From Burkholderiales bacterium (GTDB lineage: Bacteria > Pseudomonadota > Gammaproteobacteria > Burkholderiales > Burkholderiaceae_C), in the NCBI GenBank assembly GCA_947372465.1, contig CANBTT010000006.1, forward strand, positions 1-64,000: a stretch of 64,000 nucleotides of DNA, read 5' to 3'. Shown piece after piece: positions 57,470-64,000 of this stretch (position 1 is its first letter; each line of letters starts with the position of its first letter). The notes beneath the pieces were generated by a model. That model ran no database searches and was not told the DNA's origin. It saw only the letters and a program-made list of their open reading frames with translations. A program made the translations under genes and the position numbers.

Positions 57470-58975
57470 ATGCATATTTTTTGTCCGTGTTCAAAGCTTG
57501 TTCGTTGCGCAATGGTGGCGCTTTGCCTTGCGTGCTTGGGGGCGACTTCCATGGCCGCGGGCCCTCAGCCCAACACGACTGCCCCTGTGGTTCGCGCCTT
57601 GCCCGACTTCACCGATTTGGTGGAGCTGGTGGGTCCATCGGTTGTGAACATCCGCACCATAGAAAAAGTGCTTGCCCGCTCCCCAGCCGCCAACGGCCAA
57701 GCGGACGGGGAAGAGGAGATGCAGGAGCTTTTTAAGAAGTTTTTTGGCATGCCTTTCCCAGGGGCGCCAAGTGGGCCCAATGCGCCGCGTCAACAACGCC
57801 CCAACCGAAGTGCGCCCCAAGAGGAGGAGCAACCCAAAGGCGTGGGCTCGGGTTTTATATTGAGTGCAGATGGCCTGATCATGACCAATGCGCACGTGGT
57901 GGAAGGGGCCGATCAAGTGGTGGTCACTTTGCCGGACAAAAGAGAATTCAGAGCAAAAATAATTGGCACTGATCGAAGAACCGATGTGGCTGTGGTGAAA
58001 ATTGAAGCCGCTGGTTTGCCTGCTGTTCGAATTGGCGATGTGAGCCGCTTAAAGGTGGGTGAGTGGGTGATGGCCATCGGATCTCCCTTTGGTTTTGAGA
58101 ACACCGTGACCGCTGGTATCGTGAGTGCCAAGCAAAGAGACACGGGGGAGTTTGTCTCTTTCATTCAGACCGATGTGGCGATCAATCCAGGCAACTCGGG
58201 TGGCCCTTTGATCAATATGCGAGGTGAGGTGATTGGTATCAACAGTCAGATCTATTCGCGTTCGGGTGGTTTCATGGGCATTTCATTTGCGATTCCCATC
58301 GATGAGGCTGTTCGTGTGAGTGATCAACTCAGAGTGAGTGGACGCGTGCAAAGAGGGCGATTGGGGATTCAAATTGGCGCCGTCAGCAAAGAATTGGCAG
58401 AGTCCATGGGTTTGGCAAAAGCAATGGGTGCACTTGTACAAAACGTCGAGGCCAATTCTCCTGCAGAAAAAGCCGGCCTTGAGGCGGGTGACATCATCAC
58501 GAAGGTCGACGGCAAGGTGGTTGAAAAATCCATCGATTTGCCGCGCTTTGTGGGCGGGATCAAACCGGGCTCAAAGGCAACAGTGACGGTCCTCAGAAGA
58601 GGGGTCAACAAAGACATTGCCGTGATGGTGGGTGAATTTGAGTCGGATAAAAAGATGGCAAGCCAAGCGCCTGCTGAAAAAGCGCCAGCGCAATCGACGT
58701 TTTCTGCCTTGGGCTTGAGCCTGAGTGATTTGACCGAGGGCATGAAGCGTGAACTTAAAGTGCGCATCGGTGTTCGGGTTGACCAGGCCACCGATGCTGC
58801 AGCGCGAGCGGGACTCAAAGAGGGCGATATTGTTTTGCAATTGGCCAATGTGGAGATTCAATCGGTGAAAGATTTCGAGACGACGTTTGCTCGTTTGGAC
58901 AAGAGCAAAGCCACAACGGTCCTTTTTAAACGAGGTGAATGGGCGCAATACGCCATTATTCGCCCCAGCAAGTAA
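57470..58975 (+). CDS. Periplasmic serine protease/chaperone, Do/MucD type
   Basis: A 501-residue DegP/HtrA-family envelope protease. A signal peptide is clear (LVRCAMVALCLACLGATSMA). The triad is His in MTNAHVVEGAD, Asp in RRTDVAVVKIEA and Ser in NPGNSGGPLINM. Two PDZ domains follow (first around GLEAGDIITKVDGK, second around GLKEGDIVLQLANVE). GGAGG sits before the ATG at 57470 (MHIFCPCSKL). It is MucD-like by context. In relatives it follows rpoE-rseA-rseB, but here only a 276-base gap precedes it. Confidence 0.94.
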   Translation: MHIFCPCSKLVRCAMVALCLACLGATSMAAGPQPNTTAPVVRALPDFTDLVELVGPSVVNIRTIEKVLARSPAANGQADGEEEMQELFKKFFGMPFPGAPSGPNAPRQQRPNRSAPQEEEQPKGVGSGFILSADGLIMTNAHVVEGADQVVVTLPDKREFRAKIIGTDRRTDVAVVKIEAAGLPAVRIGDVSRLKVGEWVMAIGSPFGFENTVTAGIVSAKQRDTGEFVSFIQTDVAINPGNSGGPLINMRGEVIGINSQIYSRSGGFMGISFAIPIDEAVRVSDQLRVSGRVQRGRLGIQIGAVSKELAESMGLAKAMGALVQNVEANSPAEKAGLEAGDIITKVDGKVVEKSIDLPRFVGGIKPGSKATVTVLRRGVNKDIAVMVGEFESDKKMASQAPAEKAPAQSTFSALGLSLSDLTEGMKRELKVRIGVRVDQATDAAARAGLKEGDIVLQLANVEIQSVKDFETTFARLDKSKATTVLFKRGEWAQYAIIRPSK

Positions 58976-59240
58976 GACCATTCGCTCGGCAAGGCGCTCA
59001 AAGAAATTTTGATTTTTTACTACGAAAGGTAACAAAAAAGATTAAAAATACCCTAAAACTCTGTCGGGTATAAGGGAATTGATGCAAAAATGGCACTCGG
59101 TCAATTTTTTTTTAGGATTTTTTGTTTCAAGAAATTGAAAATAAAAGAATGTTTTTTTATTACAATTCTTCGTTAGAATCAAAGCATGTCAAATGCAAAT
59201 CCAACTTCAGATTGTGAAAATCACTTGTTATGCTGATACG
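58976..59240. other. AT-rich non-coding stretch before lepA, part 1
   Basis: This section of the 539-base mucD-lepA gap is strikingly rich in A and T, with runs of up to nine T (about 59106-59114). No coding frame is supported; a 16-codon frame beginning ATGTCAAATGCA (about 59186) lacks a ribosome-binding site. Confidence 0.5.
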
Positions 59241-59323
59241 CACACTGTCTCCACAATTACTCCACAGCTCACACACAAGTTGTTCTTCTTAAATAAACAA
59301 TACTGTGAATAAGCTGTGAATAA
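59241..59323. promoter_or_regulatory. Cluster of DnaA-box-like sites
   Basis: Two copies of TGTGAATAA (59304-59312 and 59315-59323), each one mismatch from the DnaA box TGTGGATAA, are in direct repeat 11 bases apart. Two related CTCCACAA/CTCCACAG sites (about 59249-59266) lie just upstream. The flanking DNA is AT-rich. This resembles a replication origin or DnaA-controlled promoter, but no dnaA gene is nearby and function is unproven. Confidence 0.4.
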
Positions 59324-59404
59324 TATCCATGTTGTTGACCTACAACGAACCATTCAAGACAAATCATGGGATGTCATTGAAAGCAATTTTGCCTACAATG
59401 AAGT

Positions 59405-59470
59405 CCCAACTATCGCAGTTGCCATAGATTGTTGGTTCCGGGCGCGTCAGCAGTTGACGCGCCCTTTTTT
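59405..59470 (+). ncRNA. Candidate small RNA or lepA-upstream transcript
   Basis: A good -10 (TACAAT, about 59394-59399) sits ahead of a 66-base segment. It holds a small stem (CCAAC/GTTGG) and ends in the strong terminator at 59440-59470. The -35 region is weak. The layout (promoter, short structured segment, terminator, then lepA) fits a small RNA or a terminated leader. No known family recognised. Confidence 0.35.
59440..59470 (+). terminator. Strong intrinsic terminator upstream of lepA
   Basis: GGGCGCGTCA (59440-59449) and TGACGCGCCC (59455-59464) pair perfectly over 10 bp with a GCAGT loop, followed by six T residues. It is the best terminator in the window. It ends 45 bases before the lepA start, so it must end an upstream transcript, and lepA needs a promoter after or around it. 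Confidence 0.9.
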
Positions 59471-59514
59471 ATGTCAATGATCGTTTGAATTCAACTACTT
59501 AGGTCTTTCCTTTG

Positions 59515-61326
59515 ATGAAGCACATCAGAAATTTTTCAATCATTGCCCACATTGATCATGGTAAATCAACCCTCGCCGATCGTTTGATTCAGCGCTGTGG
59601 GGGGCTCGAGGCGCGTGAGATGCAGGCGCAAGTTTTGGATTCGATGGACATTGAGAAAGAGCGTGGGATAACCATCAAGGCGCAAACGGCTTCATTGCTG
59701 TACAAGGCGAAAAATGGTGAGACGTACAACCTGAACTTGATCGATACGCCGGGTCACGTTGATTTCTCTTACGAGGTCTCTCGCTCCTTGTCGGCGTGTG
59801 AGGGCGCTTTGTTGGTGGTGGATGCTTCACAAGGTGTAGAGGCTCAAACCGTCGCGAACTGTTACACCGCACTCGACTTGGGTGTGGAGGTGATCCCTGT
59901 GCTCAACAAGATGGATTTGCCTCAGGCCGATCCAGAAAATGCAAAAACAGAAATTGAAGATGTGATCGGGATCGATGCGTCTGATGCCATTCCATGTTCG
60001 GCCAAGACCGGCATGGGCATTGATGAAATATTAGAAGCCATTGTGGCGCACGTGCCTGAACCCCGGGGCAATCCAGACGGTGCCCTACGCGCCATGATCG
60101 TTGACAGCTGGTTTGATAGCTATGTGGGTGTCGTCATGCTCGTGCGCGTGGTCGATGGCGAGCTCAACTGCGGCGACCGCATCAAAATGATGGCGACGGG
60201 GACGACCTACATTGCCGAAAAATTGGGCGTCTTCACACCGGCCAATCAACCCAAGCAAAAGCTAAGTGCAGGACAGGTGGGCTACATCATTGCGGGCATC
60301 AAAGAGTTGCAAGCGGCCAAAGTGGGTGACACGATCACGCAGATCAAGCAGGGCACGGGTGGCGCGAGCGCCACCGCCACAGAGGCTTTGCCCGGCTTCA
60401 AAGAGATTCAGCCCCAGGTGTTTGCAGGCCTGTACCCAACCGAGGCCAATCAATACGACTCATTGAGAGACAGTCTAGAGAAGTTAAAACTCAATGACGC
60501 CTCTCTTCAGTACGAGCCCGAAGTGTCCCAAGCTTTGGGTTTTGGCTTTCGCTGTGGCTTTCTAGGTCTTTTGCACATGGAGATTGTGCAAGAACGACTC
60601 GAGCGAGAGTTTGACCAGGACTTGATCACAACCGCCCCCAGTGTGGTCTACCAAGTGGTCAAAGGGGACGGGGAAGTTGTGATGGTAGAGAACCCCTCCA
60701 AAATGCCCGAACAAGGCAAGCTGCAAGAAATCAGAGAGCCCATTGTGACCGTTCACTTGTACATGCCCCAAGAGTATGTCGGTGCGGTGATGACCTTGGC
60801 CAATCAAAAACGTGGCGTGCAACTCAACATGGCCTACCACGGCAGGCAAGTGATGCTGACCTATGAGCTGCCCTTGGGGGAAATCGTTTTGGATTTCTTT
60901 GACAAACTCAAATCCGTCTCAAGAGGCTACGCCTCCATGGACTACGATTTCAAAGAGTACCGTGCCTCGGATGTGGTGAAGGTCGACATTTTGCTCAATG
61001 GTGAAAAGGTCGATGCCTTGTCCATCATTGTGCACCGAACGCAGTCTCAGTACAGAGGTCGCGCCGTGGTTGCAAAAATGAGAGAGATCATCTCCAGGCA
61101 AATGTTTGATGTGGCGATTCAGGCCGCGATTGGTGCTAATATCATCGCTCGCGAGTCGATCAAGGCGCTTAGAAAAAATGTCTTGGCCAAGTGCTACGGG
61201 GGAGACATCTCAAGAAAGAGAAAGCTCCTTGAAAAGCAAAAGGCGGGTAAGAAAAGAATGAAACAAATTGGCTCTGTAGAAGTTCCACAAGAGGCCTTTT
61301 TAGCAATACTGCAAGTGGAGGATTGA
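59515..61326 (+). CDS. lepA: Elongation factor 4 (LepA), ribosomal back-translocase GTPase
   Basis: A 603-residue translational GTPase. G-domain motifs are [30 protein letters not shown], and [10 protein letters not shown]. Domains II, III, V and the LepA-specific C-terminus ([20 protein letters not shown]) follow. I start at the ATG at 59515 ([10 protein letters not shown]); a TTG one codon earlier is also open. lepB starts one base after the stop. Confidence 0.97.
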   Translation: MKHIRNFSIIAHIDHGKSTLADRLIQRCGGLEAREMQAQVLDSMDIEKERGITIKAQTASLLYKAKNGETYNLNLIDTPGHVDFSYEVSRSLSACEGALLVVDASQGVEAQTVANCYTALDLGVEVIPVLNKMDLPQADPENAKTEIEDVIGIDASDAIPCSAKTGMGIDEILEAIVAHVPEPRGNPDGALRAMIVDSWFDSYVGVVMLVRVVDGELNCGDRIKMMATGTTYIAEKLGVFTPANQPKQKLSAGQVGYIIAGIKELQAAKVGDTITQIKQGTGGASATATEALPGFKEIQPQVFAGLYPTEANQYDSLRDSLEKLKLNDASLQYEPEVSQALGFGFRCGFLGLLHMEIVQERLEREFDQDLITTAPSVVYQVVKGDGEVVMVENPSKMPEQGKLQEIREPIVTVHLYMPQEYVGAVMTLANQKRGVQLNMAYHGRQVMLTYELPLGEIVLDFFDKLKSVSRGYASMDYDFKEYRASDVVKVDILLNGEKVDALSIIVHRTQSQYRGRAVVAKMREIISRQMFDVAIQAAIGANIIARESIKALRKNVLAKCYGGDISRKRKLLEKQKAGKKRMKQIGSVEVPQEAFLAILQVED

Positions 61327-61327
61327 T

Positions 61328-62323
61328 GTGGCTATTTTGACAGCGTTTGTTTTAGGGGCCTTTGGCATCTACATTGGCTCTTGGTACCTGGGTTATCAAG
61401 AGGGCAACTTTGCTCTTTTGTTGTTCTCAGCCACCGTGGTCACTGGCATTTATTGGCTTTTTGAGAAAGCCATCTTTTTGCCCAAAAGAATCCAAGAGGC
61501 GCAAGCGTTGGACCAAGCCGAGCACAAGCGCTTGGGTGAACTCGCCAGCATGGGCATTCAACAAGCGCCTTTGGACATTCAAGCCAAACAGCAAGAGATC
61601 TTGCGCCAGCCTTGGTGGCTCGATTGGACGGCGGGTCTGTTTCCCGTGATCTTGGTGGTGTTCGTTTTGCGCTCCTTTTTGTTCGAGCCCTTTAAGATCC
61701 CATCGGGCTCGATGATCCCAACCCTTTGGGTGGGCGATTTGATATTGGTCAACAAGTTTCACTACGGTATTCGTCTGCCGGTGATCAATTTCAAAGTCAC
61801 CGACGGTGAGCCCGTTAAAAGAGGCGATGTGATGGTCTTTCGTTACCCGCCGAACCCGAGTTTGGACTACATCAAGCGCGTGGTGGGTCTGCCAGGCGAC
61901 GAGGTGGCCTACATCAATAAAAAGCTCACCATCAATGGTGTGGTCGTGAAAGACGCGGCCGTGCCGGACTTCTTTGAAGAGGACTCTTTGCGCTACATCA
62001 AGCAGTTTGAAGAGTCGATGCCCACAGGCGACACAAAAGACCCGCAAGTGCAACTCGTCAAGCACCGCTTGCTCAATGAAAATGAGCGGCCCGCCTTTGT
62101 CGAAGGGGCCAGTAATTTTCCGTTCAAAGAGCAGTGTCAATACAGTCTTGAGGGCATCGTGTGCAAGGTGCCCGAGGGCCATTACTTCATGATGGGTGAC
62201 AACAGGGACAATTCCTTGGACTCCCGTTACTGGGGCTTTGTACCGGACAAGAACATCGTTGGCCGCGCATTTTATGTGTGGATGAATTTTGGCAACTTGA
62301 AACGCATTGGTGGCTTTGACTAA
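61328..62323 (+). CDS. lepB: Signal peptidase I
   Basis: A 331-residue inner-membrane protease that removes signal peptides. Two or three N-terminal membrane segments (GIYIGSWYLGY region and LDWTAGLFPVILVVFVLRSF) are present. The catalytic serine is in IPSGSMIPTLWVGD and the lysine in DYIKRVVGLPGDE. The sequence MMGDNRDNSLDSRYWGFVP is the usual box E. The start is GTG at 61328; no ATG fits the frame. Length is typical for proteobacterial LepB. Confidence 0.96.
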   Translation: MAILTAFVLGAFGIYIGSWYLGYQEGNFALLLFSATVVTGIYWLFEKAIFLPKRIQEAQALDQAEHKRLGELASMGIQQAPLDIQAKQQEILRQPWWLDWTAGLFPVILVVFVLRSFLFEPFKIPSGSMIPTLWVGDLILVNKFHYGIRLPVINFKVTDGEPVKRGDVMVFRYPPNPSLDYIKRVVGLPGDEVAYINKKLTINGVVVKDAAVPDFFEEDSLRYIKQFEESMPTGDTKDPQVQLVKHRLLNENERPAFVEGASNFPFKEQCQYSLEGIVCKVPEGHYFMMGDNRDNSLDSRYWGFVPDKNIVGRAFYVWMNFGNLKRIGGFD

Positions 62324-62342
62324 GTCCTTGTCCTCTCCCCCA

Positions 62343-63026
62343 ATGAGTCGCGCTCATCAAGAGTTGCTTGAGCGGCTGGGTTTGAGCTTTGCCCAGCCCG
62401 CCCTTTTGCACCAGGCGCTCACCCACCGCAGCTTCAGTTCAAATCACAACGAGAGGCTGGAGTTTTTGGGCGATTCGGTGCTCAATTTGGCCGTTTCAAC
62501 CATGTTGTACGCCGCCTTGCCCGACTTGCCTGAGGGGGATTTGTCAAGGGTGAGGGCCAATTTGGTCAAGCAAGACACCTTGCATCAGTTGGCCATGGAC
62601 CTCAAGTTGCCCATGCTCATTCGCCTAGGAGAAGGCGAGATGAAGTCGGGTGGACAAAAACGACCCTCTATCTTGGCCGATACCCTTGAAGCGCTGATTG
62701 GTGCTGTGTATTTGGATGCCGGTTACGACAAAGCACAAGCCTTGGTTTTTCGGCTTTTCGAGCCCATACAAATCAACCCCACCATGCAAGCGGCCTCCAA
62801 GGACCCGAAGACAGAGCTGCAAGAGTGGCTGCAAGCCAAACGACTCAAACTGCCCATCTACCGAGTCGTTGGAACGCTGGGTGCCGCGCATCAACAAACC
62901 TTCGATGTGGAGTGCGAGGTGCCAGAGCTCTCATTGATTGAGAGAGGCATCGGGGGATCAAGAAGAGCGGCAGAACAGGTGGCCGCTTTGGCCATGTTGG
63001 AGTCCATCAAGGAAAAGAAACAATGA
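62343..63026 (+). CDS. rnc: Ribonuclease III
   Basis: A 227-residue double-stranded RNA endonuclease. The signature motif is ERLEFLGDSVLNL, with catalytic acids there and in ADTLEALIGAVYLD. A C-terminal dsRNA-binding domain begins near DPKTELQEWLQA and ends GGSRRAAEQVAALAMLE. I start at the ATG at 62343 (MSRAHQELLE), which gives normal family length; a GTG at 62307 lies within lepB. The stop overlaps era (ATGA). Confidence 0.96.
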   Translation: MSRAHQELLERLGLSFAQPALLHQALTHRSFSSNHNERLEFLGDSVLNLAVSTMLYAALPDLPEGDLSRVRANLVKQDTLHQLAMDLKLPMLIRLGEGEMKSGGQKRPSILADTLEALIGAVYLDAGYDKAQALVFRLFEPIQINPTMQAASKDPKTELQEWLQAKRLKLPIYRVVGTLGAAHQQTFDVECEVPELSLIERGIGGSRRAAEQVAALAMLESIKEKKQ

Positions 63027-64000
63027 GTACGCCAAAAGAGAACAAACCAGGCGTAAAAATGCCCAAAGAGCAAAAACGCATCAAGTCCCCCCAACACGCT
63101 GCGAGCTTGCCGCCCGCCTTGGAGTCACTGCAGGACTTGATTGCCAAGCCTGAGGACAGCGCGCATTCTTTGGGGGACGTCCCAGTGCCTGAGCTCAAAG
63201 ACTTGGGCCCAAGACATGCGGGCCTCATTGCGATTGTTGGCCGCCCCAATGTGGGCAAATCCACCCTCATGAACGCCTTGGTGGGGCAAAAAATCAGCAT
63301 CACCTCCAAAAAGGCGCAGACCACAAGGCACCGCATCACGGGCATTCGAAATGAGGGCCCCAACCAACTCATTTTTGTCGATACCCCAGGCTTTCAGACC
63401 CTGCACAACAATGCTTTGAATCGCTCTCTCAACAAAACCGTTGTTGGCGCTGTTGGCGACGTGGACTTGGTGTTGTTTGTGGTGGAGGCCGGTCATTTCA
63501 ACTCGTCCGATGCCAAAGTGCTGGACCTCATCAAGCCGGGTACAAAAGTGGTGCTCTTGGCCAACAAGGTTGATCAAGTCAACAACAAAGAGGATCTCAT
63601 GCCATGGATGAAAGACATGCAAGAGCGCTTTGATTTTTACGCGATATTTCCAATGTCGGCCAAAAGCAGCAAGGACATCGAACGCTTGGTGCAACTTTGC
63701 ATCAAAGATTTGCCTGAGCAGGCATGGTGGTACTTGAACGACGAGCTCACAGATCGCAGCGAAAAGTTTTTGGCCAGTGAGATCATTCGCGAAAAACTGT
63801 TTCGCTTAACGGGCGATGAGTTGCCCTACACCTCGACTGTGATCATTGACAAGTTCACTGAGGAGCCCGGACGCGCGGTGGCTCGCATGATCAAAATCGC
63901 TGCCACCATTGTGGTTGAGCGTGAGGGCCACAAAGCCATGGTCATTGGAGAAAAAGGTGAAAAGCTCAAACGCATGGGCACCGATGCGCGTCAAGAGCTT
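63023..64000 (+). CDS. era: GTPase Era, partial (C-terminus beyond window)
   Basis: An open frame of 326 codons runs to the window end with no stop. It encodes the 16S rRNA-maturation GTPase Era. The G1 motif is IVGRPNVGKSTLMNAL, G3 is FVDTPGF, and G4 is NKVD. KISITSKKAQTTRHRITGI is characteristic. The KH domain is partly visible at KAMVIGEKGEKLKRMG. The first 65 residues are a lysine/proline-rich extension not found in E. coli Era. An in-frame ATG at codon 13 is a possible alternative start. It overlaps the rnc stop. Confidence 0.95.
   Translation, partial: MSTPKENKPGVKMPKEQKRIKSPQHAASLPPALESLQDLIAKPEDSAHSLGDVPVPELKDLGPRHAGLIAIVGRPNVGKSTLMNALVGQKISITSKKAQTTRHRITGIRNEGPNQLIFVDTPGFQTLHNNALNRSLNKTVVGAVGDVDLVLFVVEAGHFNSSDAKVLDLIKPGTKVVLLANKVDQVNNKEDLMPWMKDMQERFDFYAIFPMSAKSSKDIERLVQLCIKDLPEQAWWYLNDELTDRSEKFLASEIIREKLFRLTGDELPYTSTVIIDKFTEEPGRAVARMIKIAATIVVEREGHKAMVIGEKGEKLKRMGTDARQEL

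Overview
This window reads as a compact chromosomal segment of a betaproteobacterium of the order Burkholderiales. A Comamonadaceae-like lineage is my inference from gene order, not a computed placement. The evidence is the neighbourhoods: ftsK-lolA-rarA, galU-valS, hemC-hemD-hemX-hemY, rne/rluC divergent, and the run rluC-HAD-Rieske-sppA-methyltransferase-maf-yceD-rpmF-plsX-fab-mucD-lepA-lepB-rnc-era. Coding density is high, many genes overlap by ATGA, and I see no rRNA, insertion sequence, prophage or CRISPR array. One tRNA (Leu, CAA) is present.

Layout. 0-1.6 kb: rpmB-rpmG and trxB on the minus strand. 1.8-6.3 kb: ftsK, lolA, rarA. 6.3-9.9 kb: a livHMGF branched-chain amino acid ABC importer without its binding protein. 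9.8-14.3 kb: a flavin/2Fe-2S reductase, an SDR-like protein, an Old Yellow Enzyme homologue and an orphan Bug-type solute receptor. 14.6-16.6 kb: tRNA-Leu, then cysM, a Nudix hydrolase and a TusA-like protein. 16.6-21.3 kb: galU, valS and a VOC protein on the minus strand. 21.5-25.4 kb: rubrerythrin, DUF3501, yaaA, an alpha/beta hydrolase and queF, with a peroxide/iron-stress flavour. 25.5-28.4 kb: TerC, HtpX and a ChaA-type antiporter. 28.7-31.6 kb: a small Cys-rich protein, a photolyase-family protein, DUF2237 and a low-molecular-weight phosphatase. 31.9-36 kb: argH-lldD-dinB as one minus-strand operon. 36.1-41.9 kb: a ferredoxin reductase, then hemCDXY. 42.2-50.6 kb: rne, rluC, HAD phosphatase, Rieske protein, sppA, RsmI-like methyltransferase and maf. 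50.8-57.2 kb: yceD-rpmF-plsX-fabH-fabD-fabG-acpP-fabF, the conserved envelope-lipid operon. 57.4-64 kb: mucD, lepA, lepB, rnc and era (cut by the window edge).

Most of the content is housekeeping, and I did not find a gene cluster I would call a clearly new system. The least explained parts are non-coding. (1) An AT-rich gap before lepA (58976-59514) holds paired DnaA-box-like sites and a candidate small RNA ending in a very strong intrinsic terminator. (2) The 569-base rne/rluC gap holds a 13-bp inverted repeat and an 18-codon reading frame behind a 9-base perfect Shine-Dalgarno sequence. (3) A perfect 10-bp inverted repeat lies at a candidate promoter upstream of tRNA-Leu and cysM. (4) The rpoE-rseA-rseB genes usually found between fabF and mucD in relatives are absent here. 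A small Cys-rich protein at 28.7-29.05 kb is the most interesting unassigned coding candidate.
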